Part shown: in pieces, positions 56,400 to 64,000 of the stretch
How the letters are laid out: each line of letters begins with the position of its first letter
Numbering within the stretch: the stretch's first letter is position 1
Assembly (NCBI GenBank): GCA_031310005.1
Contig: CM062379.1
Span: 6,572,001-6,636,000, forward strand
Reading direction: 5' to 3'
DNA length: 64,000 nucleotides
Source: Dactylellina haptotyla
Lineage: Eukaryota > Ascomycota > Orbiliomycetes > Orbiliales > Orbiliaceae
Notes under the pieces: generated by a model
Database searches by the model: none
The model's input: only the letters and a program-made list of their open reading frames with translations
What the model was told of the DNA's origin: nothing
Position numbers and translations under genes: made by a program

Positions 56400-58762
56400 C
56401 TTTGAGGATATTTCCACATACCATGACTTCCCATTTTAATCTATTTATGCTAATTCATTTGTATGCTTCTCAAATAAAACAAAATTGCCTGCTGTTGCAG
56501 TAAAACTTAGAAAACTACAAACTGGTTGCAGTGACGAACGGGGAAATAATATGCAACCAAAGAGCAATATATTAATAGGAGTAATGGGATACTGAGTTAA
56601 TATCATTTTAAGGCCGAGTTCCAAATCGGTGCGTCATACAATAGAGATTTTAGAATTACGGGCGCTTACAACCATCATACAACAGCACCACTGATCGTCG
56701 GAAACGTAGCTGCGCGTAGCCATACGAGTATACGGCTACCTTCATCAGAGCTCAGATTATCTCCCATTCTTGGTGATAGTTATGCATGCTTATGAATCCA
56801 AGCCATTGATAGTCAAGCTACAGTAGCATATCCGCATCAATATTGCAAAAATCAACCATCACATCGTAAATCCCTTTCAGCAGGCAGACTTACAACCAAT
56901 AAACTATTGATCCTATCTACGCATAAACTCCCTCGGATCATGAAGTACGATACCCGTAGGTCACTATTATTCGGGAAAAACATCGGAACAGGAAGCTCGT
57001 ATTCGTCTTCCAAAGGACAGGGAACAAGAGTGCAATAAGGTTACCGGATCTTGGGCTGTACAAAACTTGGGTTGAGGAGCTGACTGACCATGTGCCAACC
57101 CTGTGTCGAGACATCCGAGTCAGGAAGTTTAAATGGACCCATTCACTAGACTCTTCGCTGTCTTTCGGAATTCCTGGGTTACAGGGCTATGTGATTCGCA
57201 TTTCGGAGCCCTCAACACGTTGAATCCGCAGTTTCCAACCACATGCCGCAGAAGGAGCATGTCCATGCAATGACACACACCCAAGCTCTCTGTGCCTCTG
57301 CACTTTTGGATACCAATTTCGGGTTCTGGAGCCTTTGCAGCGTGATGCCGCGCGAGCTCACATAAGCCCCTTCTCTCCTTTTTGCTTTGCCTCAAAAACT
57401 TGGCAATACCACCGCGTAAGTCCGAAACCCCTGTCGCAAGCGGGTAATCGGAACTTGAAGCTGTCAATTAGTTTCGTCCGAGAAGAAAAAGTGGAAACGC
57501 GAATTGCTCCACTGTGACGCTTCAAACATGGTTTCGATGCTGGGCTCATTTTACCATCTTTTTAGTGGGTGTTTGCGTAGACACTGTGGGGCCCTATCGA
57601 CACTTCGGAGTGGTAGAGTTTTGCCGTGCAAGAGCCCCTTTCTTGAAAAACACCAGGATCGTTCATCCCAGGAACAAAACCAAACTCTAACATCAGGCTT
57701 CGAGCGCTTCGACGATTCGGGACAGTACGATCGATTAACTAGTTGATTGGGTTTCCAACCTTCCCGAAGAAACCGCATTAGTCGCGGAGTCGCCTTTCGA
57801 TACGATAGAGTCAAATGGCATTTTTAGTCAACAATTGGTATCGATAATCTCCTTCATGCAAACCAACTACCGGATTCGACAGTGTCACACCCGAGCAGGA
57901 CTCATAAGCCTCGTATCGTGGAAAATCTTGAAGCAAGAGAAGGTCACAAAACTTCTTCCAAGCAAAAAGTCACCAAATACGAGGCCCGAACCAGGATACT
58001 TGGATATAGTCCGCAAACATGCCTGTTCAAGGAGGCAAATCCGGCCGCGTCCGGATTCGCAGCCTTTGATTGGCCACTCATCGATTTCAAGATTTCCCTT
58101 TTGGCACTAAACGCGACAGTGGAGCCTCAAAACATTCCTCGCCAATGCAAGGCACCAAGAGCCTGGGCCTCAGAGCGCTGCAAATGAGTCCCTTTTGTGA
58201 AATTACCCCATGCAACTCCCCCACTACACACCACCATTGCATGGAGTATCGTGGCGGCTCCTTTTTACCCAGATTGCTCCAAAAGAAAAGAACATGTCGT
58301 GTCAGCAAATAGAAGGGTCCGAAAAGCAGCCACACTTGTCATATTCTCCGTGTCCCAGTGCAAGCGGGTCCGGTTGGCTTGCGGATTTCGCACATGTTTT
58401 GGGACTGGAAGAGGGCGCTGACAGCCAAAGAAAGCAGCCTTATATAACGGCGCCTCCCTTTCTGCCGCCGTGATCATCTTTCTGATTAAACGTTATCAGT
58501 TTTCGAACGACACCGCATTCCTTACTTTTTCTTCGTTTATTGTTTCTGGAAGGGAATTTGATCGACTACAGAGGGGCACTATACTCCTCTATCGATTCAA
58601 ATCCACTCCGTCCATTCCTTACTTTATCGGCCTACGATAATCAAATTTACCCACAGTCACTCCTTTCTTGATTTGTGTTTGTTTGTATAGCCTCTAATAC
58701 CCAGCATAAAACCCAAGAAAAACCCTATATACACATAGCAATATAATACATATATACTCGAA
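56400..58762. other. Intergenic, upstream region of the chitinase gene
   Basis: About 2.4 kb. The left half is AT-rich; 57100-58480 is GC-richer with several open frames on both strands, none protein-like. Probably the long promoter of the chitinase gene. Confidence 0.55.
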
Positions 58763-60166
58763 ATGTTATTCAAGGCTTTCGCTTCCGTCGCTGTTGTGGC
58801 GACCACCCTCCTGACAGGAGCATCCGCCCAATACAATGCAGCTTACAAGAACATGACGGCAGTCTACTGGGGTCAGAATGCTGTTTATGCCGCCGACCCA
58901 TCGAAGCCTCTGCAATACGATCTTCTCACGACATGTAACAATACCAACGTCGACATTGTAATTATCTCGTTTGTCACCAAGTTTATCGGCAAGTCTGGGT
59001 ACCCTGTTGTAAGTCGCAAATCTCCCCAGACAAGCACGAGGAAATGATCTACATAGATCCACCGATCCTTTCACCTTCCTCCGCGTTTTTTCGACAAGTA
59101 AAAAAACCGGATTCGAATAGAGCTAACAGTTGCTTGGTATCGATTAGATTAACCTGTCAAACCAATGTGGCACCGTTTTCCCAAATGCCACAAATCCCAA
59201 GGTCGATACTGATATCCTGTCTTGTCCTCAAATCGGGACTATGATTACACAATGTCAAAAACTTGGAAAGAAGATTCTGTTGTCTCTTGGCGGAGCTACT
59301 TTGAGTACACAGGCCTTCAAGGATGCACCAAGCGCCCAGGGTGGTGCCAATGCCCTTTGGGCCATGTTTGGACCACCAGGAAGCAAGCCATTCACATATA
59401 GGCCCTTCGCCAACGCTACTATTGATGGATATGACTTTGTAAGCAGACAGCGGACGGTATTTCTAATTGTTTATATGCTAATTTCATGATACAGGACTTC
59501 GAACACACTGCCAACAAGCCCTTCCTTGACACTTTTGCAAAGCAGCTGAGGGCCAAGTTCGACACTAACAAGTCGCGCCAATACCTCCTCACCGCTGCTC
59601 CCCAGTGCCCAATGCCAGATGCAACCCTCGACACGGCCCTCACCACGATCTCTTTCGATGCGGTCTTCATCCAGTTCTACAATAACGCATGTGGAGCGAA
59701 CAAGTGGAAGGCGGGTCAAGCTCAGACTTCGAACAGTGTCTTCAACCTTCAAATGTGGCAAACCTGGGCTACTACCAAGAGCTTGAACAAGAACGTCAAG
59801 CTCTTCGTTGGCTTCATCGCGGGCGGTCTCCCAGGTACTACCGGATACGTCGCCAAGGCGACAGCTCAGCAGATCGTAGCTGACTCCCAAAAGTTCGCGA
59901 ACTTTGGAGGTGCTTCGTTCTGGGATTCGTCTGTTTGCAATGGCAACAGCGCTTACTTGCCTGGTGTCCGCTCTACTCTTGTCTCTTACGTTGCCAAACG
60001 TGACGTTGAGACCGTCAGCGTCGAGGCTCGCCAGATCAAGTCGCCAGTTGGGGGTGCTGCCACCTACACCGCCGAAGAGTTTGTCGAAGCCAAGGTCCCA
60101 GCCGATGCGTTCAACAGATTCAAGCGAAGACACGCCCATCATCGCCGATCCAGATTCTTGGGTTAG
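58763..60166 (+). CDS. Secreted GH18 chitinase, class III type (402 aa)
   Basis: Three exons in phase: 58763..59008, 59148..59438, 59495..60166; 402 residues. A signal peptide (MLFKAFASVAVVATTLLTGASA) is followed by the TIM barrel: MTAVYWGQN, VDIVIISFV, QCGTVFPNA, KKILLSLGGA, and the catalytic motif IDGYDFDFEH (175-182, acid Glu182), QYLLTAAPQCPMPD, FIQFYNNACG, VGFIAGGLPG, GGASFWDSS. This is the plant-type class III chitinase fold, cleaving beta-1,4-GlcNAc chains. The last ~60 residues are Thr/Val-rich, then basic (RFKRRHAHHRRSR), with no chitin-binding domain or GPI signal. Likely used in wall remodelling or against other fungi. The second intron falls inside the catalytic motif, between DGYDF and DFE. 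Confidence 0.95.
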
Positions 60167-60379
60167 GTATCTTTTGATGAAGGGATGGGAGCAGGAGGGG
60201 GGCAGAAGTATAATTTTCTTGTATATAGCATGTGTATATGGGCAAGGCTATCTTTTCGTCATAAAAATTGTTAATATGGAGATGTATACCCGGGTTGTAA
60301 TGTTTTCCTTAAAAGCTTACCTGATTACGGTGATGAACAAAAAACAATTGAATAGATCATATTAAAAGTTTATAAATTT

Positions 60380-61651
60380 CTATAGCGCCGGCCGAGGTCT
60401 GACCTCGTCCACCTTGCTCTTGGCAATGGAAATCGCCGGTGTGACCCAGGATCCGCAGCTGCATCTCATACCTTGCCAGGCATAGGAGCCAACTTTCGAG
60501 CTACACTTCGGACACTCGAGCTTGCCTTCGAGGAGACCCTTCTCCAACTCTGGTTTCATCCACACAATCGGCTCCACGAAGATATGTTGGCAGCCAGCGT
60601 GTGGCGAGCTTGAAGTCGAGCTCTGCCCAACCACGGTCTGTGATGTAGCTCTGACTGTTGGTTTTGGTGTATGTTCCACGAACGATTTCGAAACAGCTAG
60701 GGGACGTCTATATATGTGTCAATCGAGATACCCCTAATATTTCGGAACGTAGCAATAGGATCCCACCTGCACTTCTTGCATTTGACCTCCTTTTCAGCAG
60801 TTCCTTGTGCTTCCTCCTCCGCGTAGTGGTTGATCGTCGGCGCCTTCCTAGCCAACCTGCTCATTTCCACTTCTTTCCGATATAGATAACGTTGGTACGC
60901 CGGGACATCATCTAGGTTTTTAATCGCCTCCCCGAGATTCTCGTAGTATAGCTCCAGCTGCTGCATAAACCCTGTATTAGGGCCAACAATCGGTCTAGTC
61001 TGTCGGATGAGGGCTATCGCTGCGTCCGGGGGTATCTGCTTCGTGTATATGAGGTATGCGGTAGCTATGGTAGCGGAACGGGAGATACCCATAGCACTAG
61101 AGACGTGTTAGACATTTCCGTCGATTCAAAGAATAGCTAGCTAGCTCTAAATATATAACCCCGGGAATTTTAAAGTACCAGTGGACTAATACGTTCCCAC
61201 CCTGTTGCACAGCTCGACTTATAAACTCATTCGAGGTCTTGAAGTGCTCGATGAGATTCTCGTCGTCGTCATCGTCGACTTGGATGTGTAGGTGCCTTCC
61301 TGTGCTAGAATACGCCTCGAAGAGCTTGGGGTCTAGCCTGCCCCGCAGGACGGATACAACGTGTGTGATGTTCTTTGCCTGGAGCTCATCCGTACGGCGC
61401 ATCACAAACATGCTACATACAAAAATAAATAAAAGTTTCCTGGTCAGCAAGGTTTCATACCGACGATGCTTCTCCAACAGAATTATATTATCGACGTTTG
61501 TTGCTCACCCGCTGATGTATAGTGGTGTATCTCCAATTCTGTCCATGCCTGCGTTTTTCTCGCGAATTGTACGGATCTTTTCTAAAACGGAGGTAGCGGA
61601 AGCCCCGGTGGTAAGTTCGAGGAGTTTGACGTTGGCAGGATGCAGGGTCAT
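60380..61651 (-). CDS. YVH1: Dual-specificity phosphatase Yvh1 (344 aa)
   Basis: Four exons in phase: 61651..61509, 61412..61179, 61096..60767, 60707..60380; 344 residues. The phosphatase domain shows ITHVVSVLRG, HIQVDDDDDENLIEHF and VLVHCAMGISRSAT; the catalytic Cys126 codon is split TG|T across intron 2. The C-terminal zinc-binding domain is intact: ECKxC-like KCKKCR, HIFVEPIVWMKPEL, GKLECPKCSSKVGSYAWQG, CSCGSWVTPA and SKVDEVRP. Yvh1 releases Mrt4 from pre-60S ribosomes through this zinc domain; the phosphatase also affects growth and sporulation. Exon 4 begins at the TATATAG acceptor at 60708; the CCCCTAG acceptor just downstream would break the frame. Confidence 0.95.
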
Positions 61652-62242
61652 TCTCAAGAAGTTTTTTTTTTTTCAAGGAACTCGCCCTTTGATATCGAAG
61701 AAAAGCTGTAGTGTATGGGGCTCCCTGTATGACTCGATGGTCCTTGTCTGGGCTGCCAGCCGAGGTAAGGTTCTCAAAGCTTACCCAGACAAAAATGCAG
61801 AGTCTTATTACGGTTAAATCATTGTCCGCAACCGAGTTGTTGGTGGCGACTCTCTAAAACACATTGGTGCTTATAGCAAATATTAAGAATTCTCGAAATA
61901 TAATAGAAGTGTAGAGATTTATATAGTTCTAAAATACTATGAAGATTATGGACTATACTTTTACTAAAGTAGATTCTTATTGCGAATTAATTATGCGTTC
62001 GTAGATTTAGTCTAGTAGATTTCCACCAAAGTTATATGCCAAGACCTTAAAATGTAAGGCGCGGATACACGGCAACACACATTTTTTTAAACTTACATGG
62101 GAGATAGCGAAATTCCTCGATCGCAAATTATTTTGGATCACGGTTATATGCATACGTATGACACGTCGGACACCGTGAAGGAATGTAGTTTGTTTCGCAA
62201 CTACGCAGTTCCACGCGTCGGGAAGACATCGAAAGACAACCA
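61652..62242. other. Divergent promoter region (YVH1 and FEX1)
   Basis: 591 bases between the two start codons. A poly-T run lies just upstream of the YVH1 start (61661-61673). The FEX1 side is AT-rich. No gene seen. Confidence 0.6.
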
Positions 62243-63862
62243 ATGGCGACGACAACCAACACTGGTGAGAACATAATCCAGCCACCCCAAACAGCAACTG
62301 GTTGGAACGAGTTTGAAGCGGTCCACACTGGCATCGTCTTAAGCCAGGATGACGAATTACATGAGCTACGGAAGACTATGTCCACGGGGAGCAGAGCTTC
62401 GCGTCGAATGTCTACTGGCTTGCATCCTGTGGATACAACTGGCTCCCAAGAAGGCCATGTCTCTTCCAATCGGAGCAGCCAATCCAGGCGCTACTCTGGA
62501 GTCGCGGAAATAGACGCACCGGCACCTGTTCAAGATGAGACCCAGGAGGGGCTTTCTTACCGCCGCTCTTTCCTCGAGGATTCGAGACAAGAGCAGCGGC
62601 GGGATGCTATACAACACCCACTCGGCCGTCTTACATCAAAAGAACGATTCGACCTGCTCACCACCTTCAGCTGGTTGATCTTCTTCTCGATCTTCGGTGC
62701 CATCGCGCGAGTCGGTTTGTCAGCCTTAACGACATACCCAGGTTCGCCGTTAGCCGGTGTGATCTGGGCTAACTTTGCTGGCAGCTTCGTGATGGGATTC
62801 ATGGCTGAAGAGATCAGGTTCTTCGCTGCCGTTCCCGCCTCGAAGGAAAAAGTGGAGGATAACTCGAACGGCGAGAACGAAAACCAGGAAACTATCGCAC
62901 AAGACAACCACTGGAGTGTGGACAAAAAAGCCATCCCGCTCTACATTGGCATCACAACCGGGTTTTGCGGGTCTCTCACCAGTTTCTCATCCTGGATGCG
63001 GGACACATTCTGGGCCATGTCGAACACCATGCCGCATCACGATCGTCATCGAGGATACAATGTCGAAGCCCTCTTAGCGCAGCTACTAGCTACAGTAGCG
63101 CTCTCGGTGGGCGGTCTAAAATGCGGCGCTCACATGGCACTATTCCTGCGGCCGGTGATACCCACTATGCCCAAGGACCTTCGTCCGCACCTGGACATCC
63201 TCGCGCTGATACTTGGCCCCGCATGCTGGATTGGGGTCACGATGATGGCTATATTTATCCCGAAGTGGAGGGGCATCGTGCTGTTCGCGGGGGTGTTCGC
63301 GCCGATAGGCACGATGATAAGGTTCGGTGCTTCAAAGAAGTTCAATCCGATGGTGCCTACGTTCCCTGTGGGGACGTTTATCGTCAACGTTGGAGGGTCG
63401 CTTCTGGATGCGAGCTTTATACTACTGCAGAGCTATAGTAGCGTGAGCTTTGTCGGGTGTGAGGTATTGCAAGGGTTAGAGGATGGACTTTGCGGGTGTC
63501 TCACGACGGTTAGTACGTGGGTCGTCGAGATTACCTCACTGAGACGTACGTACTCCACACGTTTATCAATCTCGATCGATGCATTTTTTATATTTTATTA
63601 TATAAAATTGCCTCGAATCTTGGTGTTTATTTTTGATACTAATCCTGATTGATAGGCGGTCACGCGTATGTCTACGGCTCTGCTAGCGTTCTTGGTGGGG
63701 CTGTTGGGTTTGTTATAATTTTGGGGACCTATGTGAGTATCTCTTTCCGATGCGCAGCTGCATGTGAATGTCGATGGATTCGGGTGGTTCGAAGCGAGAT
63801 GGGCTGACTGGGTTCTCTGTATCTAGACCTGGGATCACGGATTAGATACTAGAAAATGCTAA
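62243..63862 (+). CDS. FEX1: Fluoride export channel FEX (double CrcB/Fluc), 471 aa
   Basis: Three exons in phase: 62243..63545, 63656..63732, 63827..63862; 471 residues. A ~130-residue disordered cytosolic N-terminus precedes two CrcB halves fused in one chain. Half 1: FSIFGAIARVGLSALTTYPG, GVIWANFAGSFVMGF, GITTGFCGSLTSFSSW. Half 2: GVFAPIGTMIRFGASKKFNP, GTFIVNVGGSLLDASF, EDGLCGCLTTVSTWVVEI and, after the intron, GHAYVYGSASVLGGAVGFV. Both halves carry the Asn of the NxxG motif and the phenylalanine/threonine box lining the fluoride pore; the second half reads CGCLTTVSTW with Thr/Val in place of the Ser/Phe of the first, as usual in fungal FEX. It removes fluoride passively through the plasma membrane. 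Final exon has only eleven codons and a stop. Confidence 0.96.
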
Positions 63863-64000
63863 TCCCGATGAGATGTTTGGATTCGGGAAATATTTTATCA
63901 GTGGGTTAGTGTATCGGCATATGCCTAATAAGAGTTTTGCCCCAGTTGTTGCCTCTTCGGTCTGTTCGGTGAGACCCTTGTGAGAGGCGAGCGGGCTGAG
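63863..64000. other. 3' flank of FEX1
   Basis: 138 bases to the window end; nothing recognised. Confidence 0.5.

Noticed and set aside
57129-58477. Several 60-110-aa open frames on both strands before the chitinase gene
   Set aside because: Overlap each other on both strands, no domain, no consistent exon chain.

Overview
The window is nuclear DNA of a filamentous ascomycete (Pezizomycotina). Evidence: many short introns of about 45-140 bases with GTRNGT-type donors and CTNAC-type branch points, no operons, and a gene set typical of the group (Ysc84, Shr3, Pho8, Yvh1, FEX fluoride exporter, Pex24/28/29-like peroxin). Fungal secreted families of unknown function sit between these housekeeping genes. 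I cannot fix the class or genus. I see no tRNA, rRNA, CRISPR array or recognisable transposon.

Layout. 0-1 kb: 5' end of a HECT ubiquitin ligase gene (Ufd4/TRIP12-like), running off the left edge. 2.9-7.5 kb: a membrane-anchored pepsin-fold protein with both catalytic motifs degenerate, then a four-exon secreted protein of unknown function. 11-12 kb: an intronless Thr/Cys-rich secreted protein. 13 kb: a short-chain dehydrogenase of the polyol/sorbose reductase type, followed by the largest gene-free gap (about 5.4 kb). 19.4-36.5 kb is mostly housekeeping: Ysc84, a mitochondrial PPR-like protein, vacuolar alkaline phosphatase Pho8, a DUF427 protein, Qc-SNARE Sft1, F-actin capping protein alpha, a 775-aa acidic nuclear protein and a multi-span membrane protein. 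36.8-45.5 kb is an accessory block: three secreted proteins of unknown function and a gene whose reading frame is interrupted by a TAG just before a Lys-rich and Tyr-rich tail. 45.9-52.5 kb: a peroxin with a dysferlin domain, Shr3 and a STIMATE-family membrane protein. 54.4-56.4 kb: an intact seven-exon alpha/beta-hydrolase with an ankyrin-like tail. 58.8-63.9 kb: a GH18 chitinase, the phosphatase Yvh1 and the fluoride exporter.

Genes are not organised as a pathway. Ysc84 and capping protein alpha both serve cortical actin. Sft1, Shr3, Pho8 and the peroxin serve the endomembrane system. The secreted proteins and the hydrolase-ankyrin protein look like fast-evolving accessory genes for interaction with the outside or with non-self.

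Exon coordinates were worked out by hand from splice consensus and reading-frame continuity. Phases agree across all junctions reported, except where an unresolved 5' end or frame is stated. Functional calls rest on recognised family motifs, not on database searches.
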